From Rhizoclosmatium globosum (lineage: Eukaryota; Chytridiomycota; Chytridiomycetes; Chytridiales; Chytriomycetaceae): DNA of 56,485 nucleotides. The stretch lies in the NCBI GenBank assembly GCA_002104985.1, contig MCGO01000235.1, forward strand, positions 1-56,485. Direction: 5' to 3'. A program made the position numbers and the translations under genes. Below the pieces are notes generated by a model that was given only the letters and a program-made list of their open reading frames with translations, was not told the DNA's origin and searched no databases. The first letter of the stretch is position 1; every line of letters starts with the position of its first letter. Shown piece by piece: positions 33,492 through 43,400 of the stretch.

Positions 33492-34540
33492 TTATTTTGT
33501 CACTCTCTCACTGTGTGGTTGATCCACGGTGACGGTCGACCCAACATTGCACACCCTCGAACCACCGTCCTCTCCAGAATTGTTACCAAGTGATGATGTT
33601 CCATGCTCCCCGTCGGACAGCGAAACTGACGGTGAAACTCTGATATTGCGGGTTCCACACTCATCAGGTTCAGACCCCACGGATTTATTTGTACTCGCAA
33701 CACTATCACTATTTGTGCTGATGATGCTCATACGCTCGTGAGAGGGTGGTAGTTGTGGGGCTTGACTGTAAGCTGTAAAATACGAGTGTCCTTCAACTGG
33801 TTTGGACAGAGCATGTGTAGGAATATGTTCCTGAATTTGGAAATGTGTTAAAGGTATAATGGGTTCTATAGTTGTTGCGGCTGGAGCTGAATACACATTG
33901 ACAGGATATGGATTAGAATATATTGGCTGAAGACCTTGATAGGAAGGAGAATATCCGTACGGATAAAAATAAGCTGTGGAATACGTCTGTCGAGGATGCG
34001 AAGGTATGAATGTTGTATGACTGATTGGAGGCTGAAATCCGCCGTGACAACTCTGACTCCTCATACTCCTCCCATCATCTGTGCCCTGATTTACCCTAGT
34101 TTCAGACGAGGCCGTGGCTTTTAACTTTGCGTTCTCGGCTTCGAGGTCCTTGACGCGTTTCTGGAGAATTTCAACTTGCACGGCTTCAAAGTTTGATTGA
34201 TGGCGATGCTCGTGATCCTGTTCACGCTTAGAAAGTAATTCAGCAACTTTGGATTCAAGTTCGGCGATACGGTTGTCCTTTCTTTGCCGATACAGTCTGG
34301 AATTATGGGTCTTGTTAGTGGATATCAGAAAACTAACCTGCCAAAGTGGGCTTACCGTTGCGCGATTCTATTTTGGATGGTTCTTCGCTTGATGGCTTCC
34401 TGTTGACGTTCTTCTTCAGTCTGGTTGGAGCCTCCACGGTGGTGCTTGAAGAGCTTTCGGTAGGACTTGGGTCTAACAGTTGCTTGTGGATGTGGTTGTT
34501 CATTTCCAACATCTTTTGAGTAGGTCGAGTCGATCAACAT
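33492..34540 (-). CDS. bZIP transcription factor 2, fungal type (329 aa)
   Basis: There are two exons (34,540-34,356 and 34,296-33,492; 990 nt) with a 59-nt intron GTAAGC..TTCCAG inside the basic region. The joined sequence IKRRTIQNRIAQR-LYRQRKD has the N-x2-AQR-x2-R-x-R-K layout of fungal Yap/AP-1-like and related bZIPs. Leucine/hydrophobic heptads follow (IAELESKVAELL, VEILQKRVKDLEAENAKLK). Residues ~150-220 are Tyr/Pro-rich, and the tail is Ser/Asn-rich with scattered acids. No cysteine-rich redox domain as in Yap1 is seen. N-terminal text (LFKHHRGGSNQTEEERQQEA) is nearly identical to bZIP 1, showing recent tandem duplication. It likely acts as a homo- or heterodimer with bZIP 1. Confidence 0.88.
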
Positions 34541-35769
34541 CGGTTAAATATCGTTTCGCCTAACTGAGAAGTAGGGATGTCAAAGAATGTAAAGGAGAGT
34601 TGTCGCTTATGTAAAAAGGGTTGACAATTCTGAAAACAGGTGAGTTTAAGCGATTTTCCATGTATACACATGTTTATTTATCATTTGTAGATCAATATTT
34701 GTTGAGCTATCCATAGCCGTTCATGTAGCGCGAAAATAGAGGTTGAGTTGCACACAAACTCAGTTGACCAACATCCCACAACATCATTTACAGCCCCAGT
34801 GCGACAAGGCTTCTGTTTGTCCGATTTTTATTCCCCGCGACCTGGAATCAAACTATCCAATATGCTTCACACTTGTCATCATAATGATCCACCTGACACA
34901 TTCACCTTTTCAAAAGTTTATAAACGACGCCTTCTATTTCTTTTCTGGAATTAGTAGTCTCCAGCATCAAGCGATTTGTTTGGCGTTGTGAACGGATTGA
35001 TCCATTAAGTACACTTGATGTTCTGAAGCTAATCTCTCAACGATATACTTAAAGCAACACGTATGTATTATCGTGAAAAGTGTGGGCGATTGAGCTGAAC
35101 GTAACTACATGTGTGTGTTGCCGGAATCGAACGCCGCCGTCCGTAGATATGAAAGGACACTCTATTTGTCAACTATTTTATGGCTATTATCATACCATTT
35201 ATCCTGCTGGATGACCCAAAAACGAGCTGACGTGGATGTTTGCCGTCAGCCCCATGTGTGTCTCAGGTGATATCTGGGGATGAAACAGCGTTTCAGAGGG
35301 GTAACAGTTGTACTCTTTTACTACGTGGATCAAGTTTCCACCCTCTCTTGCCAGACATCCACCCACCTCCAAATCACAGAGATTAAGTGTTGGAACGGAA
35401 GGACGGAAGGGGTGCCATCATCGCTCCTCAGAAAACTTTTTCTCAAACCAGCGTTGTTGGAGCCACCCTTCGACAACCACCTTCTCAACCAGACCAACCA
35501 GCTTCAGTCGCCTACGAGCCGCCGCCTCCTCGTAGCCGCCCTTCTTCCGAACTAGAACTACTCACCTTCTCAGAGCCCCGCACAGCGTCAAACCAGTTAC
35601 CCACCCACCTACCTAGTACCTCCTACCTCCTACCTCCTAGCCCTCCTCCTACTAGTACTAGCCCCGCCAACCACTCGTTCCAGCGTTTGCCCCTCGTTGG
35701 AACCCCGTCAACCTTTCAAAGCCCGAGCCGAGACCGATCCCGAGTGACTGTCCCGAGTGTAGATAGTTT
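34541..35769. promoter_or_regulatory. Divergent region and long leader upstream of the Ace2/Swi5-like gene
   Basis: This is 1.2 kb between divergent regulator genes. From about 35,330 the plus strand becomes strongly pyrimidine/Pro-codon rich, with a short tandem run of CCTACCT units near 35,610-35,640, as in long fungal 5' leaders. A 178-residue frame at 35,387-35,923 overlaps the leader. I consider it non-coding or a set of upstream ORFs. Confidence 0.4.
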
Positions 35770-37290
35770 ATGTTCCAGGACCTTCTTGTTCCGTTTCCTG
35801 CGCAACTCGACCTTCTCTTTGTTGAAACAAACACCAACAACAACAACTCGTTTCCCTTTGGCTCTTCTGATTTTGACGGTGACGCTGCTGCTGCCTCGCC
35901 CTGCCCTTCGCTCGACTCGTTGACCACCCCGTTGCTTCTGGACTGCACAGACTTGTTTGACTTTGTTGAGAAACAATCTTGTACTATGCCTGAACAGTGC
36001 CCACTTCCATCTTCTACCTTCAAGGTTCCCTCTGCTATCCCCAGCAGGTATGTATTTAACCCCTTCCTTTTCTCTCTTTGTCTTCCATCACCTCAAGTCA
36101 CGTGACTCCCAACCCTTATTTGAAATGTGGTCAAGTTGCTGCGCTTGCGGACTGTCAAAATCTGTAAAATTTGTCTGCCAAAAACGCATATCAATCGAAT
36201 CATCTCCTTTCCCCCTCTCCGTTTCAGTCTGTTTTAAGAACCCTGTCACTCACAAATGTCAACTCAACGCAGACTGGTTTCCGCTACTCCAACTATCGGA
36301 ACTCCTGGGGACCTCGACTTCCTCTACCCTTCACCTTTTGAGTCCACGCTTGACTTCAACTTGGACCCAGTCTCGTTTGCTGCTGACCTTGCTTTCGCTG
36401 CTGCCATGACCCCACACATGAACAGTATGAGCAGCTTCTTGGCTCCATCTCCAATGATTGGCGGCTCCAACTCGTCTCCATTTGTTGCCTCTGCTGGTAC
36501 TTTCCCAGACCCAGCTTTTACAAATGTTGGAGGTGCCTTGTTTGACGACTTCTCAATGAACTCGGACGACTTCTCTGGACTCACTGGTGGCGAAGATTTC
36601 ACTCTCTTTGATGACATTGGTTCCGGCGCCGTCTCATCTACTTCCACCCAGTCCCTATCTACTCCATCCGCTCAGCAACTCGCCACTCCTATGCTTCCAA
36701 TGACTGGTACTCCAATGATTCCTCTCCAAGGCACTCCATTCATGCCTTCCGCTTCTGCTTTCCCAGACCAACAAGGAAGCGGGAACGTGACCATCTCAAT
36801 GGAGGATTTGACCGCCTTGCTCCAGCTTGCCAACAACAAGAACGTCAACTTGGGTGCCCAGAACCTCGCCCTCCTGCAGCAACAACTATCTGCCGCCTCT
36901 AACAGTGTTGCTCCAGCTGCTGGTCCTTCCAAAGCCTTTGACCTTCGCCACAAGGCCGGCGGTAAAGCTGAACAAGCTCCCCGTCGTCGTCCAAGCAAGT
37001 TCTACACTTGTTCCTTCCCCAACTGTGGCAAACAGTTCACCCGTGCCTTCAACCTCAAGACCCACGAACAGACCCACGACGTTGACAGACCTCGTGACTT
37101 TGTCTGTGAAGAACCAGGATGCGGAAAGACGTTTGTGAGAATCCACGACTTGTCTCGGCATGCCGTTGCGCACGATCAGTCCAAGTGGCATTTCTGCGGT
37201 ACTTGTAACCGCGGATTTGCTCGTATCGATGCGTTGAAGAGACACGAGAAGAGTACCGCTTCTTGCCGTGGGGACGAAGTTGTTGCATGA
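35770..37290 (+). CDS. Ace2/Swi5-like C2H2 zinc-finger transcription factor (about 431 aa)
   Basis: Exon 1 (35,770-36,047) and exon 2 (36,273-37,290) join in frame through GTATGT..CAACGCAG, giving 1,296 nt. An alternative ATG at 36,256 would give 344 residues. The N-terminus is acidic and aromatic (DLFDFVE, FVETNTNNNNSFPFGSSDFD), like an activation region. The middle is Ser/Thr/Pro-rich with hydrophobic acidic patches. Three C-terminal fingers (~335-425) follow the Ace2/Swi5 plan: YTCSFPNCGKQFTRAFNLKT, then DRPRDFVCEEPGCGKTFVRI..HDLSRH, then a short third finger HFCGTCNRGFARIDALKRH ending in Cys. Yeast Ace2/Swi5 regulate daughter-cell separation and cell-cycle genes. Similarity is in the DNA-binding part; target conservation is unknown. 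Confidence 0.8.
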
Positions 37291-37849
37291 ATGTCTCCTT
37301 CCTCTGTCAAATTCAATCAATGTTGGGATTTGTAGTCTCCCTCATTCTCCTCTGTCCTCCTCTACTGGTGTGTTCCGCTGCCTCAGATCCATATTACCAT
37401 TTAGTTTATCTACGTCTGCTGTCTCTGCTTGTGATTCAGCCACTTTCCACTCACTGCTACTTCTACTACTATTGGTGTCTACTTACCATAATATCTGGAT
37501 CTGTCTCTTTGCGCTATCTTCACAGCTGCAGCCTTCTTTCAAAAAAATTCAAAAAACTGCTACTCACTTTGGGAACCCTTTTTGTTTCTGTCTCTGATAA
37601 AAAGACCCAAAATCTTCGTTCCTTTTCCCTTGTTCTTCGTTTTTCCTTGCTCCTCTTACTCTCTTCGGCTGGGTTTGAGTTTGACGCACCATTTGATTCC
37701 CTTCCTTGTATTTGGTTTGTGAAGGAACCTTTTGGGACTTTTTTTTTGTTTTTTTGGATATAGAGAATATAGTGTGTTGTTTGTCCAATTTCTTTGTAAA
37801 TCTTTTTGAAGTGAATCTCTTTGTGGGTGATACAATCAAGGTTGCAATA
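37291..37849. other. 3' region of the Ace2-like gene, T-rich, and leader of the next gene
   Basis: This pyrimidine-rich stretch has several long open but low-complexity frames, both strands, none with family support. It likely holds the 3' UTR of the zinc-finger gene and the promoter of the secreted protein. No terminator-like element can be defined for a eukaryotic gene here. Confidence 0.4.
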
Positions 37850-39778
37850 ATGAGATTCCATTGGGCCTTAGTTGCCCTTACCACACCAGTGAACTCCCTC
37901 AGAAGTACAGCTTCAGTGTCTGAACTTTCAACGTTCTTTCCAACACCAACAACAGCAAACGCGACAACAACTTCTTCATCACTCTGCATTTGCGCCACAT
38001 CCACGCCAGCACCGACACCAACACTCCTTGCATACTATGGCGGCGCCGTTCTTGCAAATGTCGAAGTCACCCCTATTTTCTACGGTGTCAGTCAATCATT
38101 CGTGAAAGACATTATCGCGTATTACAATCTCCTCGTAAACTCCACATATATGGACTTTTTTGAACAATACAACACTCCCACACAAGCAATTGGACGCGGG
38201 AAAGTTGTTGGATCGTATATTGAGCGGAACGTCACAAACCTTGGTGTGTGGGAAGATGATATTGATGTACAAGCATATATTCGGTATTATCACCATTCAT
38301 GATTCCCACCGAATACTAACACACATTTTAAAAAAAAAAAGCGGCTTGATAACAACCGGAGTCTTAACCCCAAACTCAAACTCATACTACCCAATCCACT
38401 TCAACCCAAACATCACCGTCACAGCCGGAACCGAAACAAGTTGCGTAACCTTTGCAGGGTATCACTCTATATTCTACGCCGCCGACGTAGCGCAATCGGT
38501 TACAAGCGTTCCATACGGCGTTATTCCAGACTGCACAAACGGCACAAGCCTGCCAGACCTGCTCTCCCCCATCAGCCACGAACTCGCCGAAGCTGTGACG
38601 GACCCGGGGTGTGGAGACGGGTGGATAAACCCGGACGCTGGAGAGGTTGGTGATATTTGTGCGTGGATGGATGGAACGATTGTGGATGATGTGGGGAGGA
38701 AGTGGGTTGCTCAACTTGAGTGGAGTAATGTTGATCAGAGGTGTGAGATTGGGAAACCTGTTGGTGTGTATAACGTTACGGTTCCTGATGGTGGTAGTGT
38801 GTCTGTGAATACGAATCAGTTTTTGGTGAAGTACGCGGGAGGTCCGTTGATTCGGAATGTCGAAATGTGTGTTTGTGCTATTTGTCAGGTTGCTTTTTTT
38901 TTTTGACTGACTTGTGTTTCGATTTTAGAACGCCAATCTTTTTGGGTCCAAATGTAACGTACAAGAACGAAATGGTTCAGTATTATAACTACATTGTCAC
39001 GTCCGCATACATGGACATATTCTCCGAATATAGCACCAAGAACTACACAATTGGACGTGGTATCGCGTTACCACCCTACACGGACCCTATCACCAACTCC
39101 ACCATCGACGTAGCAACAACAATCCCATCATACATCCGCTCTCTAATCATAAAAGGAACCCTCAAACCAACCAACAACAGTTTCTACGCGTTACACATAT
39201 CACCCAATATCACCGTAACAAACAACTCAGCTCCATTATGTCCCTCCTATTGCGCGTATACAAAGGCTATTTACATTGGAGATATCTTCAAGACGGTTAA
39301 ATACGTTATTTACAGTGTTGTGCCGGACCAGACTGGGGATTGTAGCAGCCGGTGCGGTGTCTCTGTGAATGGACTGTATAACCTGCAAAGCTTGTCTTCA
39401 AGTCAGATTGTATCTGCAATTACAAACGGTGGAGTAGGGTATGGAATGCCTGGCTGGTATGGGGAGGATACAGGAGGACTCGCGGATGTATGTATGTGGC
39501 AGCAGTATCCGTTTTATGACTCGGATCATAAGGCGCCGTACGTTGTAAATCGGGTTTGGAGTAATGCACTTCAGACTTGTGTTGGGGCTGGGAGCAGTTT
39601 GTCTGCTTCAACTTCATCCACAGGAAGTACTGCTACTACTCCAGCCTCCATAACAGCAACAACATTGGTTTCGACTAAAACTGGGGTTTCTTTGTCTTCG
39701 TCTTTCCCTGTTACAACTAAAACGGTTACTTTGTCTTCAACTCTTACTGTATCAACGGCTTCAACTTCAAAGAAGTAA
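37850..39778 (+). CDS. Secreted protein with two tandem EXORDIUM/HELAE-type domains (602 aa)
   Basis: Exons are 37,850-38,283, 38,342-38,866 and 38,929-39,778 (1,809 nt); both introns are phase 2. The N-terminus MRFHWALVALTTPVNS could be a short signal sequence, followed by a Thr/Ser-rich linker. Domain 1 (~65-330) starts YYGGAVLANVEVTPIFYG and holds SHELAEAVTDP and GEVGDICAW, a set seen in EXORDIUM-like and bacterial HELAE proteins. It ends EWSNVDQRC. Domain 2 (~345-550) starts GGPLIRNVEITPIFLG and keeps YYNYIV..YMD, NITV and the C-terminal GLADVCMW, but the His-Glu site is replaced (SSSQIVSAITN). N-glycosylation sequons are frequent (NVT, NIT, NST). A Ser/Thr tail ends the protein. Likely extracellular or wall-associated; catalysis is unproven. 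Confidence 0.78.
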
Positions 39779-40018
39779 CAAGTATGAGAGAAATATATAT
39801 TTATAGTTATACGCGTCTGAAGTTTATCGTTATCGGATATCAGCATAAGCTATTGAAGAACCCTCATTAAATCCAAAATCAAAATGAGCTCGTTTGAAAC
39901 TAATCCATTGTTAGAAATCAATATCAAAAGGATTAATCGTACTATAAAGATAAGATGCTGTTTCGAGTTGGGGATTTCAGACAAAAGATTTCAAGTTGGA
40001 GTTTAAAAACACTTGAAA
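39779..40018. other. Intergenic, no gene seen
   Basis: A/T-rich sequence past the secreted-protein gene. It has no open frame of note. Confidence 0.4.
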
Positions 40019-40221
40019 TGGATCTGCATATAACGATGACAACATTGTCATCCGGAATCTGGCGCACACTGCACCAACAGTAATCGGCTGTCTTACCGAG
40101 CTGAATGGCCTCGGCGAAGAAGGCGTCAAGCTGTTGCTGGCATGGAGGGAGGCTGTTCGTAAATACTTAGGAATCATTCCTATTGAGGGACTCCAACAAT
40201 TCAGTTGGATGAAGAATTGAA
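40019..40221 (+). pseudogene. Orphan C-terminal ORF fragment (about 66 codons)
   Basis: From just after a TGA the plus strand reads NIVIRNLAHTAPTVIGCLTE, then LLLAWREAVRKYLGIIPIEG, and ends in a stop at 40,219-40,221. Composition looks coding, but no ATG or acceptor precedes it. It sits in the 3' flank of URA2 on the opposite strand. I read it as a relic of a mobile or duplicated gene; its family is unknown to me. Confidence 0.3.
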
Positions 40222-40478
40222 CATAAATGGAAACCCCAAAATTAAAATGAATCATAAATAAATACGGTCAAAGAATGAAGAACGAATACAGAAACAATGT
40301 ACAAAACACTTCAATGGTATACGGGTATAAGTGTGTAAATGTACGAGTTTCTGATTGCTTATTCATTCCCAAATATGACCAACTTTATTGACCACTAAAT
40401 AAAAATAACTTCATCCAGTCCTATACCCACCAAAAATGATTAAAAAAACGAATATAATTACCACACCATAGCAGTGCT

Positions 40479-43400
40479 TTAACCGGAGCGTCCCAACACG
40501 AGCAACAAGAGAGCCATTCTCACAATCAAACCGTAACGCATCTGTCTGAAGTAGGCAGCTCGCTGGTCAAAGTCAACCTCAGGATCAATTTCATTGACAC
40601 GCGGCAGTGGGTGCATGACAATCATGTGCTCCTTGGCAGTTCGCATCACCTTGTTGTTGATGACATATGATCCCAAGACACGCTCGTACTCGGCAATATC
40701 TGTGAATCGCTCCTTTTGGATACGAGTGACATACAGCACATCAGTGTTGGCCATGACTTCTTCCAAGTGTGTGGTTTCGAAGCACTTGACTCCATTCTTG
40801 CGGGCAATTTCCTTGACTTCGGCAGGGAGGGACAGACTAGCTGGAGCAACTAAGTTGATCTTGACGTCGTACTGAGAAACAAGCTTGACAAGAGAGTGGA
40901 CGGTACGGCCGTGCTTCAAGTCTCCAACCATGGTGATGGTAAGTCCATTGATGGTTCCCATCTCTTCACGGATAGTGTAAGCATCGAGGAACGCCTGGGT
41001 TGGGTGTTCTCCGATACCGTCTCCGGCGTTGATGACAGGAATTTGACTGAATTTAGCAGCAACCTTGGCACTTCCTGGCTCTGGGTGACGAATCACAAGA
41101 GCGTCTCCGTAAGAAGCAAGAGTACGAACAGTGTCACTCAAGCTCTCTCCCTTTGCAACAGAGGACGTGATTTGGTCAATGCAAACAACGGAACCTCCCA
41201 ATCGCAACATGGCAGCTTCGAAGGAACTTGATGTTCTTGTACTGGCTTCATAGAAAGCAGAGCACAGCACCTTTCCAGCAAGCAATGGAATAGATCCCCG
41301 ACGGTCGACAATTGTTCTCAACTCCTGAGCAACTCCGAACAAGACGTGCAAGTCGTTACGGTTGAACTGTGAGACAGACACAACGTGCTTCTTGTAGAAT
41401 GGTGACTGCGAAGTCAACTTAGACAAAGAACTAAAATTGTAATATTAGAAACCATGAACACAATTTGTAAGTCTTACCTTGGAACAGTAGCGATGTATCC
41501 TGAACCGAAGTAGTCAATGTTCTTGTTGTCCTCACCCTCCAAGTCAGTAGCAAGCTCCTTCACATTGGCGAAAGCGGCGCCTTGCATCAAACCACCCGAT
41601 GCCAACTGAGCACCGTCAAAGGCGGTAGTACGGATTGGAGACTTAAGCGAAGTAACGTCAATACCCTGCAAAAGAGTACCGCGTCTGTTGGCAGGAGTCT
41701 GTGCAACAGGAGTCTTGAGAACGTTCTTGGTAGCAACAGAAATGTCACGACCAGTTCCTTCTCCAAAGAACTGTCCGTCCAAGTAAATAGTGCTTCCTCG
41801 AAGAACAACACGGTTCACAGATCCCATCAATGTCTTTCCAGCAAATGGAGTCCACTTTCCGAAGGTCTCGGAGACAGTCACGACAACAGCCCTGTCGATT
41901 TCAACTTCAATGTAAGTCTCAATCTGCTCAGGAATGTTGAAGAGCAATCTTGGGTTGGTGTTAAGTCTCAAGACAATGTCGTCAATGGTGAGCTTTCCGT
42001 CAGCGACGGCAGTCAACAAAAGAGGCAAGGCTTCGTCCAAACCAGCAGTAGCGCTTGGAGCTGGAACGTTCTTGTCAGCCGCAGCAGCAGACTTCCAGAT
42101 GGCATATGGCAGAGATCCAACACTGAAACAGTCGATAGACTCCAAGTTATCCCACAAAGCAACAACATCCTCTGGAGTAGCAAGGGCTGAACATTGAGGG
42201 AACTCCTTCTTGGACAAAAACAACGCGTGGATGTTGACATCACAAGAAACAGCATCCCCCTTCTCCTTTGCCAAAGCAATCAACGAAATGTCCTCCTTAG
42301 TAGAAACACCAGTGATGTGGATAGATCGCTTGTGCAAGTTGGCCAAGTACAAAACTGACGCCAAGTCAGCTCCAGAAGCGGCAGCAACAAGAGGAACATC
42401 AGATGGCCATGATTTGAAGTGAGTCAACAACTCCAACACATTCAAAGACGAAGAAGCTCCAATTTGAATCTGCAATGACGCACAATCAGCACCAGCGGCA
42501 ACGGCAGCGACAGCGTTATCGGCAACACCAGCAACACTCAAAGTATAATCACAACGAGGTCCTCCAGCGCGAGAGTTGTTCTGAGCCAAAGCCAAAGTGA
42601 GCTTGTCCTTCACCAACCCAGAAGCAGAGTTACAAACGGTAGTGAAACCACCAGTAACAGCTGCACGACTAATGGCAGCAAACTCGTTGGTAGCATGGGT
42701 GTGGTCCGCCTTAGGTCCCAACACTCCAGGGAAGTAGTTGGAAACATTGACAAGGCCTGGAAGAGTAACACTTTTGGTGTTGGTCTGGTAATCATTGCTC
42801 GAAACCTCAAACTCAGTTCCACGGGAAAGAGCCTCAACAAACAACTTGGCGCACTTGATGTTGGTGATCAATGGAATGGCAAAGTCGACAGCCATACGAC
42901 GAGTCTTGTATCCACGAGAGACATACGAAGCTGGTCTACGGAATCGGTTCTTGGATGGCAAGTTGATGTACAAGTCAATCATGTCGTTGGCCAAGTGCTG
43001 GTCCAAGTTGTGTTCGTTGGTAGCCTTTCCGTCTTCGTCTTCGTCAATAGACAACAAAGTCTTGACAGGAATGTCGTGCTCCTGAATAAAGTCGGCAGTA
43101 CCGGCCGTAGCAAAGAGAGCAAAGCCCATTTCGTGGAGCTTGCGGACAGATGGTAAGAACTCCAACTTCTCCTTGAAACTTCCCATCGACAACAAAATGT
43201 TCTTCTTAGGGAGAACGAACGTTGTCGCCAAAAGTCCCTTCAAGTAAGCTTCGTACTTGTCCTTTCCGAAACAAGCGACTTCTCCAGTCGACGCCATTTC
43301 GACACCCAAAACTGGGTCAGCACCAGACAAACGAGAGAAAGAGAATTGTGGAACCTTGACAGCGACATGGTTAGCTGGCAAGTCGTACTTGGGGTAAGCT

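Noticed and set aside
35100..35190. tRNA-like text on the minus strand (GGCGTTCGATTCCGGC resembling a T-arm)
   Set aside because: The T stem does not pair properly and no matching 5' acceptor stem is found upstream. Not reported as a tRNA; tRNAscan-SE would settle it.
35600..35650. Short tandem CCTACCT/ACCTCCT run
   Set aside because: A small microsatellite in a leader; no further significance seen.
35387..35923. 178-residue plus-strand ORF
   Set aside because: Low-complexity Pro/Ser/Thr/Leu composition from a pyrimidine-rich leader. It overlaps the first coding exon of the Ace2-like gene in another frame.
39977..40255. 92-residue minus-strand ORF
   Set aside because: Antisense to a plus-strand fragment with better coding character; not reported as a gene.
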